A DNA stretch of 64,000 bases from Odobenus rosmarus divergens (taxonomy: Eukaryota > Chordata > Mammalia > Carnivora > Odobenidae), in contig NW_004450942.1 in NCBI RefSeq assembly GCF_000321225.1, positions 645,908 to 709,907 of the forward strand, read 5' to 3'. Both the position numbers and the translations under genes were made by a program. Shown here in pieces: positions 24,241 to 35,012 of the stretch. The notes below the pieces were generated by a model, which made no database searches, had not been told where the DNA came from, and was given only the letters and a program-made list of their open reading frames with translations. The first letter of the stretch is position 1. Each line of letters opens with the position of its first letter.

Positions 24241-26592
24241 TTAGAATTATTCTGTGATTGTCCTGTAGTTCAAGTAAGAGAAGAGATTTATCAACTGGAG
24301 AGCCCCAGTGACATTTATTAGACCAAGACATTCTTGAAGGGGAAGGATTCTTTTATTTACCTGGGGTGTACCCAGCACCCAGCTGGCTTGGCTAAGGCAG
24401 GTGCCCCAAAACTACTTGGTGGATGAATGAAGCTTCTAATAAGCCCTAGCACTACAAAGCCATGAGCCTTGGGAAAATCAGATCTCTCACTGTTCCAACC
24501 TAGAAAAGAGAGCCCATTTTCTTCCAAAGAGAAGCAAAAGGATCTCAGTGCTAGAATGAGGCTAAGATATAATGGCCACATCTCTTCTATTTTCCAGAAT
24601 GTCCCAAATTATAATAGTCTGTCTAGCTGTCCAGCCAAGATTCTGACTATAGGTCCCCTGGAACATCTGGCTCAAGAGCAGTGTTCAGAGTCAGAGTGAG
24701 CATCTTTAGCCAGGGAAAGAGTAAGTACTAGCAGGGACTGGGGGGTCACCCTTCCAGCCACAACAGGTAATTCTCCAGAAAAAAGAGACTGGGCCACTCC
24801 AAGCAGTAGCTCCTGATTCTCACATTCTGAGAAAGAGCCACAATATCTGCCTCCTTAACTGACACAGGGGCCAAGGGTAAAAATAAGGAGGGGAAAGGGG
24901 TCATGAGTTTGGAGCTATTCAGTGTTAAAGTTAGTAAAATTGGAATTATTCCATGGAACAATAATTTCTCAAGACGGGGCAAGAAGGGTGGCTGGGAAGG
25001 GAGTGAGAAATGACTTCACTGGGAAGGCTTCTGCCCAATTTGCAAGGGATAAAGCATGTCTTTGTTATTCTCCTGGCTTCTGTTCCTATAACTCTGGAAT
25101 ATAAAGGCTTCTGGCATGACATCCCAGTTCAGCACTATTGTTCCTAGGATTTGCTACTGAATGGGCTATTCACATGGAAACCTCTTCAGGCCAGGCTTCT
25201 GTTAGCCACCATTTATTTACACACTGGTTTAATGTGCAGCCCACCTTGGATGTTTGGGCAAAAGAGACCAAGGTGCAGCATTGCACCATCTCTTCCTAAG
25301 TCCTGCCTGCCTGCTCACTACTGATTAAAAGCCAGAATTCAGCCTGCATTCATTCAACACACATGTTCCGAGTGTCTATCACATGCTAGGTGTTGGGGCT
25401 ACAGCTGGGAGCAAGCAAAACAAACATCGATTATAGCAGATCCATGAGAGAAGAAAAGGGGAACCACACACAGAAGGCTCTTTCCAGGAATGTAAAAAAG
25501 GAATCATAATTTGGGATCATTGGTCAAGATTTGGGAGGTGGGGATGATGATGTGTTAAGAACCAAAATGCAGGAGGCTTTAAAAAGGAAAGTACCTCCAA
25601 TTAGAGAGAAAGCCCTAAAATGTGACCTGCAGTCCCCCGCCAAATCAGTCATATGAAATACTTTGAGACCCCCCTCCCCTTCAGTCTCCCTGCAACTTAG
25701 TTTTATGGTAGCCCACCTGAGCCCTAGTTTCTGGCAGGCGGTACTGCCAGCGTGAGTTACAGGACTGAAAACCTCATAACAGAGCAGTATTCTCCCCAGG
25801 GTAAAAAGGGGCTGGGGTTTAGTCCTCTGTCCGGGTAGGGAAGAAAATGCCTCTGGGACCCCAGGTCTGTGGAACTGGCTCAGTAGAAATGTGGATTTAT
25901 AGGCACACAACATGGCATAATGAGGGAAGACTTTGTTCATATCGTCCTATAGGACTTGTTATGTTAGATGTTGCCAAACACTTCACCCCAAGGATGTGAG
26001 AAATCCACAGATAGAATCTTGCTTGTCCAGATCTCAAAAGCCCAATTTATGGAGTTTAACTAGAATTTCCTAGTTTATGGCTTCTTGTCATCCTGTGCCC
26101 CTTCTCCCCTGGTAAGTTCTCACTCTCACTCACTCAGATTTAAAGCCTTGCCAAAGAGTTCAACTTTGGACCAGTTACCCTCTCTGAGCCTATGTCCTCA
26201 TCTACCAAATGCAAGTGATAATCACCATCATCATCTTCATCATCACGGTAATAACACCCAAGGTAATTCTAAAACTAGAAAGATGTACATCTCAGTGCTT
26301 ATAAAATCAGGACTGTATTCTCCACGCTGAATTGGGAGGATTTACACAAAGCAAGTTATGAAAGGCAGATTAATAATTTACAAATATTAATTTAAAAAAA
26401 AATCCTAACTTACTGGGCTCTCACCTCCTGTGTGGTGATTGGAGGACCTGCCCCGGTTTGGGAAAGTTAGCAGGCCGAGCCAGTGCGGCTGCACACCACC
26501 TGCCTCCCCCCGTCGCCCCGCACCCCCCTAGGACAAGGCAGAAAGGGTGGGAAGGGGAACAGGGCTCAGCATTTATTTTTGGACCCAGCTCA

Positions 26593-26602
26593 CTAAAAAT
26601 AC
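26593..26602. promoter_or_regulatory. MEF2-like element
   Basis: CTAAAAATAC matches the MEF2 consensus YTAWWWWTAR at nine of ten positions; the last base is C in place of a purine. It lies 95 bases upstream of the CArG box. A single near-match is weak evidence on its own, but the pairing with CArG in a muscle gene promoter makes it worth noting. Confidence 0.35.
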
Positions 26603-26687
26603 CTCAGCCTTCCTGTTTGATCACTCTCCCTTCTGACCTGAATGGATCGCGAGGGCGCAGCGGCCCTCCCCACCCTCTGCCCGTTGT

Positions 26688-26697
26688 CCTTTAAAGG
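26688..26697. promoter_or_regulatory. Perfect CArG box (candidate SRF site)
   Basis: CCTTTAAAGG matches CC(A/T)6GG exactly and is a full palindrome. It lies about 270 bases upstream of the predicted start and 385 bases upstream of the ATG. SRF with myocardin-family cofactors drives many smooth and cardiac muscle genes, which suits LMCD1 expression. The match is seen; the function is inferred. Confidence 0.6.
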
Positions 26698-26780
26698 AGA
26701 AGGGCGTGGGGACGGATTCCTGCCGCTCTGCTCGAGGGACAGATGTGAGCCGCCAGGGCAGGCAGGGGCCGCGGCCGCAC

Positions 26781-26788
26781 TGACGTCA
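26781..26788. promoter_or_regulatory. Palindromic CRE (CREB/ATF site)
   Basis: TGACGTCA is the full consensus CRE. It sits inside the CpG island about 180 bases upstream of the predicted start, the distance range in which CREB/ATF sites usually act. Binding is inferred, and CpG methylation of the core would block it. Confidence 0.6.
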
Positions 26789-26863
26789 GGGCAGCGCTCG
26801 CGCCGCCGCAGCCGCCCGGCCCGGCCCAGGCCGCCCGGAGGGAGGAGGGAGCCGCGCGCTGCC

Positions 26864-26899
26864 ATTGGCTGGCCGAGTGCGAGCGCCCGCGAGGATTGG
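26864..26899 (-). promoter_or_regulatory. Two inverted CCAAT boxes (NF-Y), 31 bases apart
   Basis: ATTGG occurs at 26864-26868 and at 26895-26899, both within a local CATTGGCTGG or GATTGGCTGG context. The spacing of 31 bases is about three helical turns, a spacing common in NF-Y-dependent promoters. Both lie 60-100 bases upstream of the predicted start. Confidence 0.65.
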
Positions 26900-26932
26900 C
26901 TGGCGCGGTTTTAGAGGGAGTCCCGCTCTCCA

Positions 26933-26939
26933 ATTAAAG
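26933..26939 (+). promoter_or_regulatory. TATA-like ATTAAAG
   Basis: An AT-rich hexamer, ATTAAA, stands alone within a GC-rich stretch. It is about 25-30 bases before a GC-rich segment around 26960-26970, where transcription could start. It is a poor TATA match and the promoter may be TATA-less with dispersed starts. Confidence 0.3.
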
Positions 26940-27072
26940 GACCCCGCGGCGCCGGGCTGCGCGCAGAGCTCCCCCTGGGCCCGCGAACTTGGCCGTTCAG
27001 CCAGCGCTGTCCCCGCTGCGCGCCCTCGCGCCTCTGCCCGAGAAGCCAGGCGCTGTTCCTGCACCACAGAAG

Positions 27073-27114
27073 ATGGCAAAGGTGGCTAAGGACCTCAAGC
27101 AAGGAGTTCAAAAG
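27073..27114 (+). CDS. LMCD1: LMCD1 coding exon 1 (start codon, residues 1-14)
   Basis: The exon encodes MAKVAKDLKQGVQK in 14 whole codons and ends at the donor AAAAG|GTGAGC, so intron 1 is phase 0. The ATG sits in a strong initiation context, with A at -3 and G at +4. It lies at the downstream edge of the CpG island, as expected for the first exon. The short basic peptide precedes the cysteine-rich region and has no domain of its own. The 5' untranslated part extends upstream to about 26960. Recognition rests on the peptide itself and on its in-frame junction with exon 2, whose first codon is a second methionine. Confidence 0.95.
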
Positions 27115-27874
27115 GTGAGCTGCGATCTGTCTGTACTTACCCACATTCTTCCTTTTCCCCGTGTTCCTCCCCCAGGTTGCGCGGAGACTTACCTCAACAT
27201 AAGGAGCAGGAAACTCATTAAATTCCAAGACTTCCCAGAAAACAGAACAGTTGGGGATACATATTTGAACTAACAGGCACACCCCACCAAAACTTACTCT
27301 TAAAAGCCATTGTGTAAAGTATTTGCAAAGAAACTTCTTCGATGATGCTAATTAAAATTTAAATAAAGTAAAACTTTTTTTTTTTTTAATAGTAATCCTA
27401 TTGTCTGTAGGGGGGAAAAAAAACTTCCCTTCCCCCCCCGCCCCCTCCCAGGATTGAGGTGAAGGTTGGGGGGAGGGTAATATTTACTCATAAGGAATCT
27501 CCCCTCTTGCTGTCATCCTAGTGTTTTGTTTTTCACACACACGCACCAGTTTTTTTAGTTGGTGATGTTGGCAATGGCAGCAGTTCCAGCACATGGGAAC
27601 TAATTTCTGTCCCCAGGGTCTGCACGTTTCCCTTTTAGGAAGGGCTGGCCAGGAGCCCAGAAGGTCACGGGTGAATTACTGCAGGAGGGGCCTGCAGCTG
27701 TGCCTGTAGCGCCAACACCCACCGGCTACTTACCTGGATGTAGTTGGGAGAGGGCATAGGCCAGGCTTAGAGGACAAGTGAGCTGGAAGGGAGCAGAGAC
27801 ACAGTCTAAGCCAATGGAGAACTGAAGCCCAGGGTTATAGAGTGTTGGTTCCAGCAGGTAGCGGAGCATAAGGA

Positions 27875-27970
27875 AAGCCTTAAGCACTGAAACCCTGGCC
27901 CTGCCACTTTTTAGCTGTGCTGTTTTGACCAATTCACTTTTCTGTGCCTCCATTTCCTTGTCTCCAGTTT
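27875..27970 (+). repeat. MIR core fragment
   Basis: CTGCCACTTTTTAGCTGTGC, CAATTCACTTTTCTGTGCCT and CCATTTCCTTGTCTCC mark the MIR core. Confidence 0.7.
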
Positions 27971-28119
27971 TGGGGATGAGAGACCCCGCTTCTCTCCCAG
28001 CAGCAGTAACTAGCAGTAGTACCCTGTGGGTTAATCTCCCAAAGCAGTCATTTTTAAACCCTTGCAGGGCTAAGTCCTCTCTAGACCTCTGCCATTACCT
28101 GTGGAGTAGACTAAGAGGC

Positions 28120-28228
28120 AAAAAAAAAAAAAAAAGGAAAGGAGGGAGGGAGGGAGGAAGGAGGGAAAGGAGGAAGGAAAGGAGGGAGTAGGGAAGAAGG
28201 GAGGGAGGAAGGAAGGAAGAAAACAAAA
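28120..28228 (+). repeat. Polypurine tract (A)n(GGGA/GGAA)n
   Basis: About 105 bases are purine on the + strand except for one T: poly-A, then GGAGGGAGGGAGGGAGGAAG-type repeats. It lies 1.0 kb inside intron 1 and could form triplex or R-loop structures. The interrupted repeat units suggest it is fairly old. Confidence 0.95.
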
Positions 28229-28379
28229 ACCCCAAACATATGTCAGAATCAAAGTAAAAATGCAAGCCACATGACTTAGAGGCACAGAGTTCATGCATCT
28301 GATTTATAGCTGCACCATTACACAGCTGACCTTCCCCAGACTCCCACACAGAGTCCAATGGACCCTTCTGAATGTGTAC

Positions 28380-28660
28380 ACCAAGTCAGACTTAATCAGT
28401 GCATCTCTCTGGAATGTACCATGTCCCATCACATTTGCCAGACTATTTGGAGAATCAAGTCCTCTCTCCTTCTATGGAATTCTCCTAACACTTTAGACTT
28501 TGGTATGCTACCTGTTAATGTCTACCTAGTAGCAAGTCATGCATGCACCACTTTTATTTCTTTACACATCTTCCTAAACTCCTTGAAGACAAACCTTTCT
28601 GGTTCATCTCTGTTCCAACACAGCATACCATACACAGCAGGACTCAATAAACTACCAGTG
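28380..28660 (+). repeat. L2-like fragment, diverged
   Basis: TCTACCTAGTAGCAAGTCAT, ACACATCTTCCTAAACTCCT and CAGCAGGACTCAATAAACTA fit a decayed L2 3' end. Confidence 0.5.
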
Positions 28661-29579
28661 AACCACTGAATATCTGTCCAGCTAAGACCATAGTGTTCAC
28701 GGACAGTACATTTTGTACATGAATGTTTTTTAACTTGTAGCACCGGGATATTTGTGTGTCTGAACTGCCTCCCCAAATTCAGCTGAGGTAAAAGAGTTTA
28801 GAGCTAAAGGGGCAGAGCCCCATGGTCTTCTAGAAAGTCAGATGATTGGGGTGTGGTTTTACTACAAGCTGACTGATAATGTGTGAAGTAAGACCCAGTA
28901 CGTGGAAACCGTCCTCTTTGCTGAGGGCCAAAGCCACCACTTGGAGGAAGCCTTGTTTTTATTTTCCTTTGCATCGGAGAGTGTGATTATCCGGATTAGA
29001 GGTGGAACACGTTCCCCTTCTTGTCACCCTCTAGTGCCAACTTCCTTGGCCTGCAAAGGGTTTATTTTCCATTTAGATCCAATTACAGGCTTAGAGAAAG
29101 AATGTGGTGGGTAGAGATGAAAGGGTGGACTTTTTTTTTTTTTTTTTAACTTCTTGGGACTGTGGCAATGAGGAGGACAGTCAACACTATGTAGATTAAC
29201 CAATGTCTTCAACTCAAAAAGTCAAGGGAAGGGAAGGGAGTGGGGGAGAAACTCTCCTTGCTGAACGTTATAATAGTGATTAAACACCGTGTCATACCAA
29301 CAGCATGCTGAAAAGCTTTTATTGCATATTTACTCTTTAAATCTGCAGCAGTGGGGGGTTTTATAACATTTGGCTTCAGGATGCATAATCACACTTAGGC
29401 ATTTTGAAACGATTTCATAAGACTCTTGGAGCTGCAAGGGACCTATTTACAAAATGAGAAATGGTTTAAAATGGCATACAAACTGTCTCTACTGCCCTAA
29501 CCCCAAGGGGAAGTGGGGTATGAGGAATCCCTAGCAGCTGGAAAGTCATGAAAAGGTCTTCAAGAGAACATCACATCCA

Positions 29580-29690
29580 AAACCTGGAGTAGCCTTAGAG
29601 ATTGTCTAACCAATCCCAGACGAACTGAGTGGCTCACCGTGGATCACATACCTAGTTAGTGGCAGAGCTTAGAAATAGTTACCTGCCTCC
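29580..29690 (-). repeat. MIR-like fragment
   Basis: GTAGCCTTAGAGATTGTCTA and GATCACATACCTAGTTAGTG followed by GGCAGAGCTTAGAAATAG resemble a reversed MIR-family element. Confidence 0.6.
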
Positions 29691-29929
29691 TCTCATCTGT
29701 GCTAAATTAAATGCTCCCAATGGCTGCTCTTGAGCCGTCATTTGTTTTTCTACTGGGAAAGAGAAGGTTTCCTAGCACAGAGAGTTCCCTGAGAATAGTC
29801 AGCATTCCATGGTAATAAAGGGCTTTGAAGGCCAAATGCCATTTCTTTTGGTGAAATCAACCACTACTGCAGATTTGTTCTTCTATTGTTTATTAAGCGT
29901 ATTTAAGAATACCGGTACTACCATTCTTG

Positions 29930-30168
29930 TAACCAGATCGAGGTTCATACCCCAGCTCTAACACTTACTACCACTTATAGCTAGTAGTACACAAGTACAC
30001 ATCCTCTTATGTACTACCTAATTAACTTCTGAGTCTGTGTCCTTATCTGAAAATTGGAGAGACAGTAGCAGCATCTACCTCCCAAGGCATCTGTTATCAT
30101 TAAATGACACAATGTATACAAAGGCTCAGCCCAGAAGGTCTCAAATAGAGTTAGTTATTATTATTGGT
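29930..30168 (+). repeat. MIR with internal expansion
   Basis: The MIR head CAGCTCTAACACTTACTACC is followed by an imperfect tandem stretch (ACTTATAGCTAGTAGTACAC) before TCTGTGTCCTTATCTGAAAA and ATCATTAAATGACACAATG. Confidence 0.7.
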
Positions 30169-30399
30169 GGCAATGGTATATTTTGATGGGTGTGTGAATG
30201 CTGAAAGGAGTCTTTTGGTGAATGAAGGACACACTTTTCTTTATGACTATCCCATCTGAAGAGCAGCTAATTTTCATTCAGCTGAACCAAAGCGAGTTGC
30301 TCAGTCTCAATAAGCTGAACGTTGATCTCATCTTCATTCCACCCAACAGATACAAAATCTGCTTACATGGAACAGAGATTACCATCATTTCACTCTGGA

Positions 30400-30525
30400 G
30401 TCATAGAATTTTAGGCCTGGAAGGGGACAGGGGGCTCTTTTCACTTTTTAGGCAAGGAAACTGAGGCCCAGAGGGGTCAAGCTGCTTATCTGAGATTGCT
30501 AAGATGTGCTGAAGCCGATTTAGGT
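30400..30525 (-). repeat. MIR-family element
   Basis: GGCAAGGAAACTGAGGCCCA and GAGGGGTCAAGCTGCTTATC mark a reversed MIR-family copy, preceded by CATAGAATTTTAGGCCTGGA. Confidence 0.75.
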
Positions 30526-32669
30526 TCTGCAACAATACAGGCTCTCTGGCTGCCAAGGAGCCACTTGCAGGAATTTAGAAAGGACTAGGACAAAGAGATC
30601 TAAGAGCAGTTCACTATGGACTGTGCATGTGCCAGTGGACTGGCTCCAAAGCGTTCTCTTTTTCACCCCTCAACGCAATGTCAAAGGAGCATTAAATGAT
30701 GGTTCTAAGTGCATTGCCAGGTTCAGCTGGGCGTCTCCCCACACCCTTGTCTGCATCCCCTCCCTCTTGGCTTTCCTGTCCTCCAGCTTCATCCTCCCCT
30801 CTGTCCTCAGCCCTTCCTGCTTTCACCTCCAGTTCCTGCAGTGTGCAACACGGCTGGCACGCTGCCTGAGTGAGCCGATCCAATGTAAACACGGCTCCTC
30901 GAGAATTGTCGTTGGCTCCCTCAATCTTAAAATATATTAAGCTGTCACTTAAAGACCGTAATAGCCAAGGCACTGGAGACATGCCCATAGGTGTATAAGC
31001 AAGTTGGCCCAAAAGAGAAGCTTATTTTAGAAGAAAGAAAGAAATTATCCAAGTCCTTCTTAAAGGATCTCCGAAAACAGATGCTGAAGCCATTACTTTG
31101 TACATTGCAGATGCTTGTCGTATTGTGCCGACGTGTGTGATTATGTGGGGTTGGGGGCTGATGATTGACTTTCACCAGTGCATCTACCACCTGGGGTGAT
31201 AGGAGGCAGAGAAAGGCTTAATCACAGACCATCTCTAGGCTTTACTCTCAGCCATCTAGGCTCCAAAACCTTCTCCTAGCCATTCTATAAGCAGAACAGT
31301 GGGAAAAGGACTTTGGTATTCCCCGCTGAAGGGCCTGTAGTTTGATCTTCTCTCCATATTAATTGGCCAAAGGTAATAAGAAAAAGAATAAGCTGAGTCC
31401 AGCAAAAGCTGGGGACCAGGAAGGAGGGACATTGACACAGGCTCACATCTGTATCATTCTTTCCCACCCCCATGCCCACCAGTTCTGGTGAGGATAAGGT
31501 AAGGAACAGAAAAGTGAGGGGATAATTCCTCCAGCAACCCACTGGGGTCATCGGGGCGCCAGAAGAGGTATTTGATTTGACTTTGACTTTGGAAAGAATC
31601 ATTATTTTCTTTCCAACTTGCACATTCAAAATAGTGTGTGAATAATAAAGTGGAAATCTGGCATGATGAGTGTAGACCTTGGGCGTTCTTATCTACCCAG
31701 TGTTCATCCAACACCATCTAAACATGGATTAGGAGAAAAGTTTTCTGGCAAGGGTTGAGTCATTCTAATAACTGCAGGCATTTATTTATCAGGTGACTTT
31801 GGACAGGTCGCTCTTCCTAGGAAGTGGCAGACCTTGGATGAGAACCATTCTTCATTTTCCCTCCAGCCCACTGACCTTTCCTATACACCATGCTATCTCC
31901 CAAATAACAAGTGATTCTGGAAAAACAGGCCTAAAACTCTTCCACTCAAAGTAGAATTGTGGGACAGCTTTTCAGGACATCCAGAAGGAAGAGACAACTG
32001 TTGTTCTTTAAGTGGCTTCATTTGGAAGTACCCCCCCACACACACACACACACCCTTTCACTTGCTATCAGGAAGAGAATCTGGCTGGCAGCTGCCATGA
32101 TCTTGCCAAGTACAGGGCCACCAACCGATTCTACAGGAGTCCCTCGAGATTATGATATTTCTGTAACCTTACATGGAACATTCAAGATGTCCTAAACCCA
32201 TTTTTGGAGCTTTGTACATTTCAATGGCCTGAATCTGCAAAAGCTTTAGAAATGCTTTCTATAAAGCTTTTATAGAAAACATCAAACAAGAAGTTGGGTC
32301 TCATATGTGCACTGAGACTCTTTCAGTGGCCAAAAATTAAACTTGGTATCTAGGCCTAAATATCTGATGTGGAAATGTGATGGTGGTTTCACAAAAACAG
32401 AAACAATAAAACAATTACAAAGCTTTGTCACACTTCCAGATCAACTCTTCACTCGTCTGCTCTTTTATATGCAAAGCAAACCCTTTTACATTTTTTCTCA
32501 GAAGGGACATGTTTGGTCTTCCTTTTATCATTTGTTTGGACTCTTGTCCCCTAAGAACTCTAGAGGGAGACTCATCCATTCTCTGCTAGCACAGATAAAT
32601 TCGAGGAAAGACCAAAGAGAGGATGGAAAGACCTCTCTTGAGTGCATGCAGGGCGCTTGACATTTCTCA

Positions 32670-32822
32670 CATCCCATTTAGGCTTAAGGACTACCATGAA
32701 AAAATGTGAATGTCCTTTCTCCACATGAGTAAATTAAGACTAAGTTTAAGTGATCATATGATGGCAGGTTAAGAACTCAAACCCAGTCTTCTCTGATCCC
32801 AAGCCTTAAGCTCTTTCCACTC
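32670..32822 (-). repeat. MIR, diverged
   Basis: CTCCACATGAGTAAATTAAG, AAGTGATCATATGATGGCAG and AACTCAAACCCAGTCTTCTC keep the reversed MIR layout. Confidence 0.65.
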
Positions 32823-33887
32823 TAAGGAAAAATAAGAAGGCTTTTCTCAGAAGTAGCAGTCTGGTAGAGAGGAGCTCTGATTATCACTGTGTGCTTCACT
32901 CAGAGATCAAGGTCTCTCTACACATTAATAGTCTGATTCGGGAATTGCCCAGCATTTGCCAAATGTTAACCAGGCATTTGTACCTCTCTGGTATCTCTTG
33001 GTTACTAGTAGGTGTATACTGTCACCCACAACAAGTCAAAGCCATTTTCAGGTATAGAACAAGGGCTTTCTAGATTTCGTCTGGTTCCTGGTTTTCTAGA
33101 AGTCTGATTGAACTCTCAAGGGAGGAGGCTGGTGAACAGACAATCTAAGGAAGCATACAACAGTATCCTAAAATTACTGAAGAAGCAGTGACCCTTGACC
33201 AAAAAAATAAAAATAAAAATAAAAAAATCCTAGAGATCCCAGTCCCAGAGCTTCCAGGAAATTCTAGCCTGGGGATAAGCTTGGCCTCTGGAATGTGTAT
33301 CTCTACATGCCTGGTCAGCCTGACTCATGGTCTACCCAATAACATGTGAATCAGGACCAAGCAAAACACAGCCAAGCCCCCACCAGGACATGCTTTAAAA
33401 GGAAATAAGATTGCTGAGGGGGAAAAAAGCAAAGGCTCCATTTGGCAAGCCACTCTTTGGAAGGACAAAGGAGTACTAGGGTCCAGCCCATGGCGGCTGT
33501 TTCAAATCCACATGATCTGTTTATAGATTTTTTTTTTCTCCTGTTTTAAAACATTAGATTCTTTATAAAATTAATCTTTGGAGAAAAATGCAAAAGAATC
33601 ATTACTTAAAAGAGGTGAGCAGAATCTAGGGATCGTCTTGGTCAGTCCCTTTGTGTTGCAGTTGGGACATGGGGGAGAAATAGCATGTCCAAAATTTACG
33701 AGATATAACTGAAAGATGCACTGATTCACAGCATCTTTTATGAATTCGGGAGAAAAGGGTATATTTTATGTTCTGTCACTTCCATGCCCAGAGTACTCTA
33801 ATTTAATGTCAACCTCCTACCTTCAAACTTCAGAAGGTCAGGTGAATGTTTAGAGATAGAACGATGAGATTTAGAGGCCAATTGAGA

Positions 33888-34118
33888 AGTGGTTAAACAC
33901 ATAGCCTTTGCAAGCATGGAGATCTAGATGTGACTCACGGTTCTGCCATTTGCTAGGTCTGCAACCTCTGCCAAGTTGCTTTTCCTCTCTGGACCTCTGG
34001 TTCCCCATTTGAGAAAGAGAGTTAACAATAGTTTTATATCTAAACAACAGTTAATGAGATAAAGCACGTCAAGGGCCTGGATGCCTTGTAAGTGCTCAAA
34101 AAATATTTCCTCTTGCTT
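33888..34118 (+). repeat. MIR, nearly full length
   Basis: AAGTGGTTAAACACATAGCC, CTGCCATTTGCTAGGTCTGC, GTTCCCCATTTGAGAAAG and TTGTAAGTGCTCAAAAAATA span the element. Confidence 0.82.
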
Positions 34119-34384
34119 CCTGGCATCCTCTCTCCTCAGTACAGCCCAGAAATCCCATACGTAGTTAAGCGTTAGAGCATGGAAAACCAAGTTCAGCTTA
34201 CCTACGTCATGTCACATGTGGCTTCTAAGATATCAAATTGCAGGACCTTCTCTTTGTAGCTAAACTTAGACTTAGCCATAAATATACTTAGCCTGCATCA
34301 TATGCAAAGTTGTGACAATGGCAACAATTTGCTTTGGGTGGCTGGTTGCTACACTTCTAAAAAGCCCCCCTCCCCTTGCCCAAG

Positions 34385-34600
34385 ACCAGTCGTTGGCCCC
34401 AATCATGTGACCTTAGGTAGGCATTTACCCTTACCAAGCCTCAGATGTCTTGCTTATAAATCAAGGTAAGAGTCACTCATTTCTTCATTTAGCAAATATT
34501 TATTCAACGCCTGTCACGTGCCAGGCATTGTGCTGAGTGCTGACTACAAGATAATGAATAAGAAAGTTTTGGTCCCTGCCATGTAAACTTGAGTCTGGTG
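34385..34600. repeat. MIR fragment followed by an L2/MIR-type reversed tail
   Basis: 34385-34475 carries CATGTGACCTTAGGTAGGCA in direct MIR orientation. 34490-34600 carries CAAATATTTATTCAACGCCT and GTGCCAGGCATTGTGCTGAG, an ancient interspersed element read in reverse. Confidence 0.6.
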
Positions 34601-34839
34601 AAATTCATTTCTGAGAAAGGTAGGCTAAAGGCCAAATCATGTCAGTGTTCTATGATTCTGTGTATTCCTTGACCATCTGGACTGCATGTGCATGCACACT
34701 ACACACTTAATTCTTCTCCTTTGCTACCCACCCTCTTATTTCCCAGCAATGCACACACCTGAGCCTCATCCAACCCCAGTCATTTCTACAGTGTAACAGA
34801 GGAATGAGTGTGATAATTCTCCCAGTTTTTGCATTTTTT

Positions 34840-35012
34840 ATGCAAATTTTTTTTTTTGCATTTTTTAAAGATTTATTTATTTGAGAGGGAGAGAGCAAGT
34901 GAGGGGAGGGGCAGAGGTAGAGGGAGAAGCAGACTGCCTGCTCAGCAGGGAGCCTGATGTGGAACTGAACCTAAGGCAGACGCTTAAACCGACTGAGCCA
35001 CCCAGGCACCCC
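34840..35012 (-). mobile_element. Can-SINE, the only antisense copy in intron 1
   Basis: Poly-T, TTTAAAGATTTATTTATTTG, GA-rich tract, shortened body and terminal CTGAGCCACCCAGGCACCCC. The body is missing the usual GGATCATGACC block. An imperfect duplication CCCAGTTTTTGCA / CCTCAGTTATTGCA flanks it. Confidence 0.9.

Larger units (their letters stand above)
1..26590. other. Upstream intergenic region, no protein-coding gene seen
   Basis: Six-frame reading gives only short open frames with no family resemblance; many are Can-SINE translations. Outside the repeats listed separately, these stretches hold nothing I can name: 1-700, 920-1440, 2800-3730, 4200-5390, 8170-9290, 9510-10290, 10700-11350, 12940-14290, 15450-16665, 17540-18450, 18660-19290, 19510-20400, 20610-22420 and 24280-26590. 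In human, the antisense lncRNA LMCD1-AS1 occupies the equivalent region on the opposite strand. I cannot place its exons because lncRNA exons have no readable signature. Confidence 0.7.
26640..27080. promoter_or_regulatory. CpG island promoter of LMCD1
   Basis: This is the only dense CpG stretch in the window; the flanks are CpG-depleted. It is GC-rich with several GC boxes (CCGCCC), a NotI-type GCGGCCGC at 26771-26778 and the first exon at its downstream edge. It carries a CRE, two inverted CCAAT boxes and a TATA-like ATTAAA. Such islands often fire in both directions, which would fit the divergent antisense lncRNA known next to human LMCD1. That second use is inference. Confidence 0.9.

Noticed and set aside
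28070..28358. Minus-strand frames rich in Ser, Pro, Phe and Leu
   Set aside because: They are the pyrimidine strand of the polypurine repeat.
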